From: an uncultured Oxalobacteraceae bacterium
Lineage (GTDB): Bacteria; Pseudomonadota; Gammaproteobacteria; Burkholderiales; Burkholderiaceae
NCBI GenBank assembly: GCA_946480015.1
Contig: CAMLIL010000007.1
Location: 31,295-95,294 of the forward strand
Length of the DNA stretch: 64,000 nucleotides
Reading direction: 5' to 3'
Shown: positions 1 through 7,936 of the stretch, piece by piece
How positions within the stretch are numbered: position 1 is the stretch's first letter
Layout of the letters: every line of letters begins with the position of its first letter
Program-made: the position numbers and the translations under genes
The notes under the pieces: model-generated
Database searches by the model: none
What the model was told of the DNA's origin: nothing
Seen by the model: the letters and a program-made list of their open reading frames with translations, nothing else

Positions 1-868
1 GGTTGATGTTGACCGCCATGGCGTAGGCCGCGTTGGCCCAGGTGTAGTTCTTCGAGCCGGGGGCGCTGGTGTCTTCTTCGAAGTCGAAGGCTTCGACCGG
101 GTCGGTCTTGGCGCCGTAAGGCTGGCGCGCCAGGAAGCGCGGCATGGCCAGGCCGACGTAGCGCGAATCCTCGGACTCGCGGAACGAGCGCCAGGCGGCG
201 TGCTCGGGGGTCTGGAAAATCTTGGTCAGGTCGCGCGGATTGGCCAGCTCGTTCCACGACTCCATCAGCATCACCGACGGCGCGGCGGCCGAGATGAACG
301 GGGCGTGCGCGGCGGCGGCGATTTTCGCCATCGACGAGAGCAGCTCGACGTCGGGCGCGCTGTTGTCGAAGTAGTAGTCGGCCACGATGGAGCCGAACGG
401 CTCGCCGCCGAACTGGCCGAATTCTTCTTCGTACATCTTCTTGAAGATCGGGCTCTGGTCCCAGGCCGTGCCCTTGAACTTCTTGAGCGTCTTGCCCAGG
501 TCGTTCTTCGAGATGTTCATCACGCGGATCTTGAGCATCTCGTCGGTTTCGGTGTTGTTCACCAGGTGATGCAGGCCGCGCCAGGCCCCTTCGACCGCCT
601 GGAACTGCTCGGTGTGCATGATCAGGTTGATCTGGTCGGTCAGCTTCTTGTCCAGCGCCGAGATCAGGTTCTGGATGGTGGCCAGCACGTCGCCCGAGAC
701 CAGGTTGGTGCCGGCCAGCGCCTGCTCGGCCAGGGTGCGCACCGCCACTTCGACCGATTCCTTGGCCTTGTCCGATTGCGGCTTGAATTCTTTCTGCAGC
801 AGGGAACCGAAGTCGCTCATCTCGAGCGTACCCGACTCCTGTTGTACGTCTGCGTTGGCCTGCGCCAT
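1..868 (-). CDS. tssC: Type VI secretion sheath large subunit TssC (VipB), 3' end outside window
   Basis: TssC pairs with TssB to build the contractile cytoplasmic sheath of the type VI secretion system. About 289 residues are visible from the start; the family is about 490 long, so roughly the last 40 percent lies beyond base 1. The central stretch GGEPFGSIVADYYFDN followed by AHAPFISAAAPSVM matches the TssC core (GGEPxG, GDYxF, HaPF). The ATG at 868-866 is preceded by AGGAG seven bases upstream. It lies 27 bp after tssB on the same strand, so the two are surely co-transcribed. Identity rests on family motifs and on the tssA-tssB-tssC order. Confidence 0.96.
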   Translation of the reverse strand, partial: MAQANADVQQESGTLEMSDFGSLLQKEFKPQSDKAKESVEVAVRTLAEQALAGTNLVSGDVLATIQNLISALDKKLTDQINLIMHTEQFQAVEGAWRGLHHLVNNTETDEMLKIRVMNISKNDLGKTLKKFKGTAWDQSPIFKKMYEEEFGQFGGEPFGSIVADYYFDNSAPDVELLSSMAKIAAAAHAPFISAAAPSVMLMESWNELANPRDLTKIFQTPEHAAWRSFRESEDSRYVGLAMPRFLARQPYGAKTDPVEAFDFEEDTSAPGSKNYTWANAAYAMAVNIN

Positions 869-895
869 ATCGTTCTCCTATTGTCCGTCGGTGCG

Positions 896-1396
896 TTACT
901 CGGTCGGCTTCGGTGCCGAAGTCAATGCCTGCATCAGGGCCGGTTCGGCCAGCAGCTTGGCGATCAGCTCTTCGGCGCCGGTCTTGCCATCCATGTAGGT
1001 CATCAAATTGGCCAGCTGGCCACGGGCTTCGAGCAGCTTGTTGAGCGAGTCGACCTTGCGCGCGATCGCCGCCGGAGTGAAGTCGTCCATGCTTTCGAAC
1101 GTCAGGTCGACCGCCATATTGCCTTCGCCGGTCAGGGTGTTCGGCACCTGCACCGCCACGCGCGGCTTCATGGCCTTGAGGCGTTCGTCGAAATTGTCGA
1201 CGTCGATTTCCAGGAATTTGCGCTCGGCCACCGGCGCCAGCGGCTCGGCGGGCTGGCCCGACAGGTCGGCCAGGACGCCCATCACGAACGGCAGCTGGAC
1301 CTTTTTCTCGGCGCCGTACACCTCGACGTCATATTCGATCTGCACGCGCGGTGCACGGTTGCGCGCGATGAACTTCTGGCTACTTTCTTTGCCCAC
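896..1396 (-). CDS. tssB: Type VI secretion sheath small subunit TssB (VipA)
   Basis: This 166-residue protein is the small sheath subunit that interlocks with TssC. It begins MGKESSQKFIARNRAPRVQI and continues with EYDVEVYGAEKKVQLPFVMGVL, the usual TssB amino-terminal pattern, and the length is normal for the family. The start is GTG (1396-1394), supported by a strong GGAGGAG ribosome site seven bases upstream; no ATG lies near. It sits between tssA (46 bp gap) and tssC (27 bp gap) in one transcription unit. The carboxy-terminal half (LNKLLEARGQLANLMTYMDG) resembles the TssB helix region. Confidence 0.96.
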   Translation of the reverse strand: MGKESSQKFIARNRAPRVQIEYDVEVYGAEKKVQLPFVMGVLADLSGQPAEPLAPVAERKFLEIDVDNFDERLKAMKPRVAVQVPNTLTGEGNMAVDLTFESMDDFTPAAIARKVDSLNKLLEARGQLANLMTYMDGKTGAEELIAKLLAEPALMQALTSAPKPTE

Positions 1397-1442
1397 GATT
1401 TACTCCTCCATGATTGAACTACTCGGCTGCCTGGCTGCTGCG

Positions 1443-2480
1443 TTACTGCTCCGGTTGCGGTCCCCGGATCACTTTCAGTTGTCCCATACTGTCCGGCGCC
1501 AGCTCTTCCATGATGTCGAAAAAGCTCATCGGCGCCAGGCGCTTGGCGCGCTCCAGCAGCATCGGCACCGGGCTCGATGGCTCGTGGCGCTGGTAGTAGG
1601 CGAGAATCTTGTCGAGCATGCGCAGCACGTCGGCGCGGCTGTTGATGTCGCCACTGATGGCGGCCGGCGCGGCGGCGCGCGCGGGCCCGCCCGCGCCGTC
1701 GGCGGCGCTGGCCTCGTCAAGCGCGCGCTCGGCTTCGGGCGCGGCCAGGTGGCTGCTCAGCAGGTCGCCCATGCGGCGCAGCTGGCGCGTGAGGGCGTCC
1801 AGATTGAGCGCCTGCGAACTGCCGACGTGGCGCACCAGGGCCACTTCGATATTGACCACGCTGGCGTGGGCCTGGGTCAGCGCGGCGGCGCCCTGCTGCA
1901 GGGCGTCCGCGGCGACATCGTTCAGGGCCGCTTCGATCGAGGACATGGTCGGCGCGCTCTGGCCGTCCGGCACCGCCAGTTCGCCGCTGGCCTGGTCGAG
2001 CACGCGCAGCGACAGGGCCCCCAGGCCGGGCAGCACGATGAAGGTCGCTTCGCGCAGTTCGCGCAGCACGGTGGCGCTGTCGGCCAGGGTGGCGATGGAA
2101 TTGATGCGCAGGGTCGGATCGTTGCCGTCGTCGGGATCGAGCTGCGGGTGGACGCTGTCCCAGCGCTCTTCGATCAGGCGCTCGATCAGGCGCAGGCCGT
2201 CGGCCAGGCCTGGCACGCCGTGCAGCGCCAGCAGCGCGCGCACCAGCGGCATGGCCACGCGCAGGTCGCGCGCACGCTGCAGCAGCTCGAGGGCCTGCTT
2301 TTTCACCAGCTTCCATTCGGGCGGCACGGCCGGGGTGATGGTGTCGCCGTACTGCACTTCGGGCTTGCCGAGCGCGCTCTGTTCGAGTTCCAGGAAGGCG
2401 GGGTCGTATTCGAGGTTGGGACCACAGGGGGCGTCCGCGGCCAGTTCCTGAAGCAGGGAGTCGACGTCGACAATACTCAT
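1443..2480 (-). CDS. tssA: Type VI secretion assembly protein TssA (ImpA N-terminal domain)
   Basis: TssA proteins cap or prime sheath and tube assembly at the baseplate. This one is 345 residues from the chosen ATG. The amino-terminal ImpA-type domain is recognisable from DSLLQELAADAPCGPNLEYDP (PCGxxLxYDP) and from RDLRVAMPLVRALLALHGVPGL with ERWDSVHPQLDPDDGNDPTLR. The short tail suggests the compact TssA class, not one with a large assembly domain. A GTG at 2549 would add 23 basic, proline-rich residues; MSIVDVDSLL is the usual family start, although neither has a clear ribosome site. The AT-rich 2481-2708 interval upstream probably carries the operon promoter. Confidence 0.93.
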   Translation of the reverse strand: MSIVDVDSLLQELAADAPCGPNLEYDPAFLELEQSALGKPEVQYGDTITPAVPPEWKLVKKQALELLQRARDLRVAMPLVRALLALHGVPGLADGLRLIERLIEERWDSVHPQLDPDDGNDPTLRINSIATLADSATVLRELREATFIVLPGLGALSLRVLDQASGELAVPDGQSAPTMSSIEAALNDVAADALQQGAAALTQAHASVVNIEVALVRHVGSSQALNLDALTRQLRRMGDLLSSHLAAPEAERALDEASAADGAGGPARAAAPAAISGDINSRADVLRMLDKILAYYQRHEPSSPVPMLLERAKRLAPMSFFDIMEELAPDSMGQLKVIRGPQPEQ

Positions 2481-2708
2481 AGTGGTGCGCGGCGGTTGTT
2501 TTGGACAGAGCGGTCGGCGCGGCGGCGCATGGGAATGGTCGGTGCGCACGGCCGTAATTTTTTATGGTGCTGCATTGTTTCGAGAATATTGTCCTCAAGA
2601 CATATCAAACAACTATACGCGATTTTTACACAACATCGTTAGTGAAAAATATGCGTTTTTTTACATGTTGCGTGACCCGCGACGGATTGACATTTGGACG
2701 CGGGAAGA

Positions 2709-3047
2709 TTAAATCGGCGCGGGCGGGCCGACGTCGGTGTCGTCGGAAAGTGTGAAATCGCCGCGCTCGAAGGCGGCCAGGACCTCGGCGGTCTGGCGCA
2801 GCCAGGCGGCCGGAACGAGGATGCGCACGCCGCCCATGGCGGGGGCGATCAGCTGGTCGGCCTGGGCGTGGTTGGCGTCGGCCACGACGGCGGGAATGCC
2901 GGCCGCGGCCAGGCAGCCCTGCACCAGGTGGGCGTGGGTGGGGATCAGGTATTTGGCGGCTACGACGAGGTCGCGTCCGGGGATGCGCTCGAGTTCGAGC
3001 CCGCTATCGAGGTGCTGCGCCAGTGCGGCGCCCAACAGGTTTTGCAT
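2709..3047 (-). CDS. DUF2007-type putative signal-transducing protein
   Basis: This is a 112-residue soluble protein. The core RIPGRDLVVAAKYLIPTHAH followed by LVQGCLAAAGIPAVVADANH resembles the DUF2007 fold, small proteins with a ferredoxin-like domain whose function is not settled; some are fused to other signalling domains. The ATG at 3047 has a GGGG stretch upstream. It lies 74 bp downstream of the FtsH-like protease gene on the same strand, so the two could be co-transcribed. No membrane segment or catalytic motif is visible. The role is unknown; the family assignment is by pattern only. Confidence 0.7.
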   Translation of the reverse strand: MQNLLGAALAQHLDSGLELERIPGRDLVVAAKYLIPTHAHLVQGCLAAAGIPAVVADANHAQADQLIAPAMGGVRILVPAAWLRQTAEVLAAFERGDFTLSDDTDVGPPAPI

Positions 3048-3121
3048 GTTCGCCCCGGCCCTGTAGTGGTCAACATGACCAGCTTACATGAACCGGGGCG
3101 GCAGGACGATTACTTCGCCGG

Positions 3122-5092
3122 TCACAGCGCGAGCGCGCCGCTGTCGGCGCACAGCTTGAGGCTGGCGTGGCGCGGGCCGGCGATGTGCGCCATCAGCAGG
3201 TCGTGGCGCTCTTCCAGCAGGGCGAACACGGCATCCTTGGACAGCACGTACTGGTCCAGCAGGGTGTCCTTGAGCGATTCGATGACGGCTTTGTAGTCGC
3301 GGACCGCGCCCAGGGTGTAGCTGTAGAGCTCGTCCGATTTCTCTTCCACCTGGCGCAGCGTGCGCTCGCCCGACCCTTCCTGCTGCAGCTGGGTGTAGTC
3401 GATCTTGGCGCGCGAATACATGGACAGGCGGTTGACCATCAGATTGAGCATCTTGGTGGCTTTTTCGATGTCGTTCTGGCTGCCCACGGAAATGCCGCGC
3501 GCGCCGTAGAACAATTCTTCCGCCGCCACGCCGCCGTACAGCTGGATCACATCCTGTTCCAGTTCTTCCAGGGTGCGCAGCGAGACGTCGTCGCCCGATT
3601 GCAGCACGTAGCCGAGCGCGCCGATCTTCGAGACCGATTCGGTGGAAATTTTCAGCAGGTGCGATTTTTCCTTGACTTCGTCCAGCGACAGGCCCTGGCG
3701 CAGATACGGGTCGATCTGCATGAAGAAGTGGCCCAGCTCGTGCAGCGCCACGCGTTCGCGCTGCTTGTGCTTTTCGGCCGTGGTGGCGCGGTCGGTCAGG
3801 CCCAGGGTGGCGCGCTCGAAGGCGCGGAACATCAGGTCGGTGTTGATGATGGCCTTTTCCTGGATCGAAATCATGCTGGCGCGTTCGACCACGGTTTCCA
3901 GCAGCGCGGGGCTGAGGTTGGCGGTCATTTCGGCGACCTGGTTCAGGTCCAGGTTGTTCCAGTCGACCAGGCCATCCTTCTTGCGGCTCAGGAAGCTCTT
4001 GAGCAGTTCGCCGCGTTCGCCCTTGTTGGGCAGGCGGAAATTGATCTTGACGGAGAAACGGCGCAGCATGGCTTCGTCCATTTCCGACGAGGCATCGTCG
4101 AAGTTGGAGGCCACCACCCAGATCACGCCGGCGCCCTTGTCGCTCTTGACGCCGTCCAGCAGGCCCAGCAGGGTGTTGGCGGTGTCGTCTTCCCATTTCT
4201 TTTCGCCGCGGCCGCGCGGCATGAACAGGGTTTGCGCCTCGTCCAGGAAAATGATGCAGCTGCCGCGCGCGCAGGCTTTGCGGTACAGGGCGTTGAGGGC
4301 CTTGGAGCCGCCGCCCACATAGCCCGATTCGAGCGCCGAGCCGGACGCCTGGATCAGCGGCACGTTGAGTTTCTTGGCCAGGTAGCCGACCAGCTTGGTC
4401 TTGCCGGTGCCGGCCGGGCCGGTCAGCATGACGTTGAAGGGCTTGTCGATATTGTGCGACTTGTATTCGCTGCGGTTGCGGATCATGTCTTCCAGATGCA
4501 GCACTTCCTGCTTGATGTCGTCCATGCCGATCAGATCGTCCATGCTGCCCTTGAGCTTGTCCGGAGTGATCACGGAAGCGCTCATGCCCATGCCGGGAAT
4601 GCCGAACTTCATCGCGTAGATAATCAGGCCGATCAGGAAGATGTCGAGCGCGTGGCGCTTGAGGAAGGCCAGCGCTTCGGCGGCGACGGCGTTTTCGCCG
4701 TTTTCCAGCAGCACCGCTTTGTGCGCGGCCAGATAGTCATCCCTGGCGATCGAATAGGGAATCGCGTTCTTGAGCAGCACTTCGCGCTCCAGGCTCAGGT
4801 GCGAGGTGCTGGGCACCTTGACCACGTGCAGCTCAGGCGCATTCTTGAATTTGAACACATAACGCGGCGACTCCGACAGCGGCTTGGCCACCAGCAGATA
4901 GTCGAGGCGGTCCTTGGCGGCCGCCAGCGCGGTGATCTGGGAAATATCCTGCGAGTGGACCACCGGGCTGGGGTCTTGCGCCACATCGGCCTTGAGCACG
5001 GTCAGGCCGATGCCCAGGGCGAGCAGCGCGCCCACACCGAGGCGAACATAGACATTCTTGAGAGCGATCTGAAGTTTGGCGAGGTTGGGCAT
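3122..5092 (-). CDS. Divergent FtsH-like membrane AAA+ zinc metalloprotease
   Basis: This is a 656-residue protein with FtsH architecture: membrane segment at about 17-33, a domain of about 115 residues, second membrane segment at about 149-167, AAA+ ATPase, then M41-type protease. Walker A is GPAGTGKT (225-232), Walker B IIFLDEA (280-286), the pore loop is probably SGYVGGG (256-262), and the zinc motif is HELGH (451-455) with a likely third ligand Asp541 in SQNDIEKA. It differs from housekeeping FtsH in Walker B (LDEAQ, not IDEID) and in the second region of homology, which reads MLRRFSVKINF without RPGRFDR. The chosen ATG gives MPNLAKLQ; an in-frame extension to 5197 is possible. A second, specialised FtsH paralogue is the best guess. 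Confidence 0.85.
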   Translation of the reverse strand: MPNLAKLQIALKNVYVRLGVGALLALGIGLTVLKADVAQDPSPVVHSQDISQITALAAAKDRLDYLLVAKPLSESPRYVFKFKNAPELHVVKVPSTSHLSLEREVLLKNAIPYSIARDDYLAAHKAVLLENGENAVAAEALAFLKRHALDIFLIGLIIYAMKFGIPGMGMSASVITPDKLKGSMDDLIGMDDIKQEVLHLEDMIRNRSEYKSHNIDKPFNVMLTGPAGTGKTKLVGYLAKKLNVPLIQASGSALESGYVGGGSKALNALYRKACARGSCIIFLDEAQTLFMPRGRGEKKWEDDTANTLLGLLDGVKSDKGAGVIWVVASNFDDASSEMDEAMLRRFSVKINFRLPNKGERGELLKSFLSRKKDGLVDWNNLDLNQVAEMTANLSPALLETVVERASMISIQEKAIINTDLMFRAFERATLGLTDRATTAEKHKQRERVALHELGHFFMQIDPYLRQGLSLDEVKEKSHLLKISTESVSKIGALGYVLQSGDDVSLRTLEELEQDVIQLYGGVAAEELFYGARGISVGSQNDIEKATKMLNLMVNRLSMYSRAKIDYTQLQQEGSGERTLRQVEEKSDELYSYTLGAVRDYKAVIESLKDTLLDQYVLSKDAVFALLEERHDLLMAHIAGPRHASLKLCADSGALAL

Positions 5093-5787
5093 GAATCTAA
5101 CTTTACAAAAAGGTGGCGCAGCGATGCGTCGGATCAAAACAGCCTGGCTGCCGCGCGCTGTCAGGGAGCGGCAGTGACAGCGGCTTCGATTGAACACTGC
5201 CCGGCTGCTGCCGGGCCTGCATCGATGTCGCTATGCGGGTGTGGCACATGCCGGACGCAGGGGCCGGCGTGTTTTTTTGCCATTAAATTGATGCTTGCAG
5301 GCAATAGGAATATGGCGACTATACCGCCAAATAAAACCGAGGTACAGCAACGCACGTTAAAAAATTTTGCGACGCAACACCTATGGACAAGGCGACAATG
5401 ACAGTTCTTGTCGAGGTGATCATGAGGCTTAAAAATGAGGCAAAAAATTGCACACGTAACAATTTGTCTCAGTTATTGATCATAGGCCACTTTCGTTAGA
5501 TGATGCTTAAAGACCTCAGCGCCCGGGCTCTGCCCTCATAGGCAAATCGACACTATTCTGGCGAGCGGACGAGCCGGTTTTTCTGCGATGCATGATTGCG
5601 TTGAGGATAGGTGCTCACGGCTAATTTTTCATCAATAACACACAATTCAATCGAATCGCTCTGGAAAAAAAAGCAGGTGCGTGGTTAAATTGAAAACTGA
5701 TTCGCGCTAGTGACACTGTCCGATTGTTGCGGCGCAACATGAGATCATGAGCAGTAATGTAAGGCCAAGAATAAAGAGGAAGCCATC
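5093..5787. other. Non-coding interval between the FtsH-like gene and the PEP-CTERM-like gene
   Basis: About 695 bp contain no convincing gene. The two flanking genes diverge, so both promoters should lie here. The right half is clearly richer in A+T than the surrounding genes. Two structures stand out: a perfect 7-bp stem with a TGCT loop at 5199-5216, in the presumed leader of the FtsH-like gene, and an inverted repeat TGTTGC-GGC-GCAACA at 5725-5739, about 50 bp before the start of the small secreted protein. I could not pick out a convincing -35/-10 pair for either gene. Confidence 0.6.
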
Positions 5788-6054
5788 GTGAAAACATTCG
5801 CATTGACCGCGGCGCTTGCGCTGACGCTGGGTTTCGCCCTGCCGGCAAGCGCCATTGAAGTCGTCACCAATAATGCCGTGCTCGCCAGCGCGGCGCAGCG
5901 CCAGCCCGACCTGACGGCCGCGCCCGCGCGCGTGGAGACCGACCACATGGTATTGTCGGAGCTGCCCGAGCCGGAGGTGCTGGCGATGATGCTGGTCGGC
6001 CTGGTATTGATCGGCTACCGTGCGAGCCGCGACAGCAATGAGAAGTTCAAGTAA
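5788..6054 (+). CDS. Very small secreted protein with PEP-CTERM-like sorting tail
   Basis: This 88-residue protein has a signal peptide at about 1-22, cleaved after ALPASA, and a carboxy-terminal PEP (60-62) followed by a hydrophobic helix at about 64-77 and the tail YRASRDSNEKFK. That arrangement is the PEP-CTERM/exosortase sorting signal, although the terminal basic cluster is weaker than usual (no RRR or RRK). Only about 37 residues would remain between the two signals. The start is GTG (5788-5790) with GAGGAAG just upstream. A strong terminator at 6129-6154 follows. Its function is unknown; export and exosortase processing are inferred, and no exosortase gene is in the window. Confidence 0.75.
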   Translation: MKTFALTAALALTLGFALPASAIEVVTNNAVLASAAQRQPDLTAAPARVETDHMVLSELPEPEVLAMMLVGLVLIGYRASRDSNEKFK

Positions 6055-6092
6055 GAAATAAGTAAATAAGTAACAACAGCATGACCGGCTGT

Positions 6093-6114
6093 GCCAGCGT
6101 CTCGGTACGCTGGC
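6093..6114 (+). repeat. Hairpin preceding the main terminator
   Basis: A perfect 8-bp inverted repeat (GCCAGCGT/ACGCTGGC) with a 6-base loop lies between the stop of the small PEP-CTERM-like gene and the terminator at 6129. It has no T tract of its own, so it may stabilise the mRNA 3' end or act with the next hairpin as a tandem structure. Confidence 0.6.
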
Positions 6115-6128
6115 TTATAGTCATCGCG

Positions 6129-6154
6129 ATCCCGCCTCAGAGCGGGATTTTTTT
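6129..6154 (+). terminator. Rho-independent terminator
   Basis: The 7-bp perfect stem ATCCCGC/GCGGGAT has a 6-base loop (CTCAGA) and is followed directly by a run of seven T. It is oriented to end transcription from the PEP-CTERM-like gene at 5788-6054, which stops 75 bp upstream. It also faces the convergent DUF1697 gene but lacks a U tract for that strand. Confidence 0.9.
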
Positions 6155-6171
6155 ATCCCTGCGTGCTGCCG

Positions 6172-6726
6172 TCACGCCGTCGACATGTCGGCGCACAGGC
6201 TTTGCAGGCGCGTGATGGTATTCCAGTTGCGGGCGGTGACGCCATCGCCCAGCACCCGGCTGAGCGCGGTGACGGCTCGACTGTCGAGGACGCCGTTCGG
6301 ACACCATACATAGGCAGCGCGTTTGCCCACCGCCAGCGCGTCCGGCGCCCAGTCCTGACGGGTCAGTGGCGCCACCGCGTCCAGCGCGGCCGGCTCGTTG
6401 ACGACGAACACCATCAGGCGCGAGAGGTCGCTTGCCGCCGGCAGCAAGGGACAGGCGCCGATCACGGCATCGAGCTCGGCGCGCGCCAGCACGGTGACGC
6501 GCGCCGCCACGCCCAGCTTGAGCACCAGGGCTTCTTCGATGCGGCGCGCGGCACTGGCCGCTTTCACGCCCACGCCGCGAAAGACCAGATTGCCGCTATT
6601 GAGCAGGCTGCGCACGCCGGTATAGCCGAGTTCGCCGACGAGCTGGCGCAGGTCGGCCATGGCGACACGCTTGGCGCGGCCCACATTAATGCCGCGCAGC
6701 AGGGCGATGTAGGAAGAGGTTGTCAT
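6172..6726 (-). CDS. DUF1697 family protein
   Basis: This is a 184-residue protein. The start MTTSSYIALLRGINVGRAKR is the DUF1697 signature (ALLRGINVG), followed by MADLRQLVGELGYTGVRSLL and NSGNLVF, also conserved in the family. The usual length is about 180 residues. The ATG at 6726 is preferred; another in-frame ATG three codons upstream (6735) is possible. The function of the family is not established. The gene is convergent with the PEP-CTERM-like gene and is 43 bp downstream of the GST gene on the same strand, so it may share its transcript. Confidence 0.88.
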   Translation of the reverse strand: MTTSSYIALLRGINVGRAKRVAMADLRQLVGELGYTGVRSLLNSGNLVFRGVGVKAASAARRIEEALVLKLGVAARVTVLARAELDAVIGACPLLPAASDLSRLMVFVVNEPAALDAVAPLTRQDWAPDALAVGKRAAYVWCPNGVLDSRAVTALSRVLGDGVTARNWNTITRLQSLCADMSTA

Positions 6727-6769
6727 GCCCGCCATGCTACCCCGACTCGGGCGCTGCGGGGCGCCCCGC

Positions 6770-7378
6770 TTAGCCCAGCAAGCCTTCGTCGCGCAGCGCT
6801 TGCTGCACTGCGGGACGGGCGGCGATGCGCTGCTGGAAGGCTTGCAGGCGCGGCCAGGCGGACAGGTCGAGGTGCACCGGCTTGGCCCAGTTCGTGACGG
6901 TAAACAAATACGCATCAGCTACCGTGAAACGGTCGCCGAAGAGGAAATCATGCCCGTCGAGCAATTGATCCAGGTAGGGATAGCGCAGGGCCAGCGTGGC
7001 GCGCGCCGCCGCTTTGAGCTCCTCGGCCGAGTCGGGCCGGAACAGGGGAGCGTAATTCTTGTGAATCTCGCACGAGATGTAATTGAGCAGCGCGGCCAGC
7101 TGGTAGCGCTCGAGCGAGCCGGCGGGCGGGGCCAGCTGGCGCTCCGGCACCCGGTCGGCCAGGTATTGCACGATAGCCGGCCCTTCCGTCAGCAACACTC
7201 CCTCATCCAGGGCCAGCGCCGGCACATATCCCTTGGGATTGATGGCGCGGTAGTCTGCGCCGCCCGCCGTGGTTTTCGCACGCAAATCGACCTGTTCCAT
7301 GGTGAACGGCAATCCGGCTTCGAGCAGGACGATGTGCGGCGAGAGCGAGCAGGCCCCGGGACTGAAATATAGTTTCAT
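6770..7378 (-). CDS. gst: Glutathione S-transferase, beta-class type
   Basis: This 202-residue cytosolic enzyme conjugates or binds glutathione. The thioredoxin-fold half begins MKLYFSPGACSLSPHIVLLE, where the Cys of GACSLSP is at the position of the beta-class catalytic Cys10. INPKGYVPAL and TEGPAIVQYLAD give the cis-Pro and glutathione-gamma-glutamyl contact motifs. The all-helical half contains FTVADAYLFTVTNWA. The ATG at 7378 has AAGGA seven bases upstream. The gene diverges from the pair at 7604-8775, leaving a 225-bp shared promoter region. Its physiological substrate is unknown. Confidence 0.93.
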   Translation of the reverse strand: MKLYFSPGACSLSPHIVLLEAGLPFTMEQVDLRAKTTAGGADYRAINPKGYVPALALDEGVLLTEGPAIVQYLADRVPERQLAPPAGSLERYQLAALLNYISCEIHKNYAPLFRPDSAEELKAAARATLALRYPYLDQLLDGHDFLFGDRFTVADAYLFTVTNWAKPVHLDLSAWPRLQAFQQRIAARPAVQQALRDEGLLG

Positions 7379-7603
7379 GAGTGTTCCTTGAGACGATGGT
7401 TGGAAGAAAACGGGTGCGAACGGCCCGTCGGGAAAAACATGGCAAGAATAGACCATCGCCCGCTTCGCCGCTTGGCCGCACGCAAAACGAACTTTCACAC
7501 GCGCTGTCGCTTTAACGCACGTAAAGATTCCTGGCAGCACCACATCCCACGGATGGGGATGGTAAGATTCCCAAATACAACAAGGATTTCTAAGGGGACG
7601 GGA

Positions 7604-7936
7604 ATGAATCCAGCATACCGGCATATGGCGCTGGCAGCGGTCAAGCCAGGCATGGTGTTGTCGGACGAGTTGCTCGACAAGCAGGGGCAGGTCTTGCTGC
7701 CCAAGGGTGCCGTGCTGACCGCACGCACCATCGCCCTGCTGCCCTCGCACGGCATCGAGATGGTGGCGGTGGTGTGCGATGCCGCCCCGGCCGTGCCGCT
7801 CGATACCGGCGCCGTGGCGGCGCGCATCGACCACCTGTTCCGCAAGAACGATGCCGACAATGCCGATGACTGGGCCACCGGCATTCTGCGGCGCTATATC
7901 ACCGATTTCCGCCTGGGCCGGGAGATCGAACCATGA
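7604..7936 (+). CDS. Small protein coupled to the HDOD gene
   Basis: This is a 110-residue soluble protein. The stretch AVKPGMVLSDELLDKQGQVL followed by LPKGAVLTARTIALLPSHGI resembles the small module (PGMVL...G..LLP.G..L) found at the amino end of some HD-GYP and HDOD proteins. The ATG at 7604 is preceded by AAGGGGACGGG. Its stop overlaps the HDOD start by 4 bp (ATGA), implying translational coupling, so it looks like the detached accessory module of that protein. No enzymatic motif is visible. Confidence 0.72.
   Translation: MNPAYRHMALAAVKPGMVLSDELLDKQGQVLLPKGAVLTARTIALLPSHGIEMVAVVCDAAPAVPLDTGAVAARIDHLFRKNDADNADDWATGILRRYITDFRLGREIEP

Noticed and set aside
1443..2549. Longer TssA form beginning at a GTG at 2549.
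   Set aside because: The extra 23 residues are basic and proline-rich, unlike the family start; MSIVDVDSLL at 2480 fits better.
2676..2704. CCCGCG/CGCGGG inverted repeat just beyond the DUF2007 stop.
   Set aside because: Short stem, 17-base loop and no T run on the minus strand, so not called a terminator.
5250..5278. GCCGG/CCGGC stem followed by seven T on the + strand, resembling a terminator.
   Set aside because: No + strand gene lies upstream and the stem is only 5 bp with an 8-9 base loop.
5161..5355. Minus-strand 64-codon frame with a hydrophobic start (GIVAIFLLPASINLMAKK) upstream of the FtsH-like gene.
   Set aside because: GTG start without a ribosome site, a long hairpin inside the frame and no recognisable family; more likely leader sequence.
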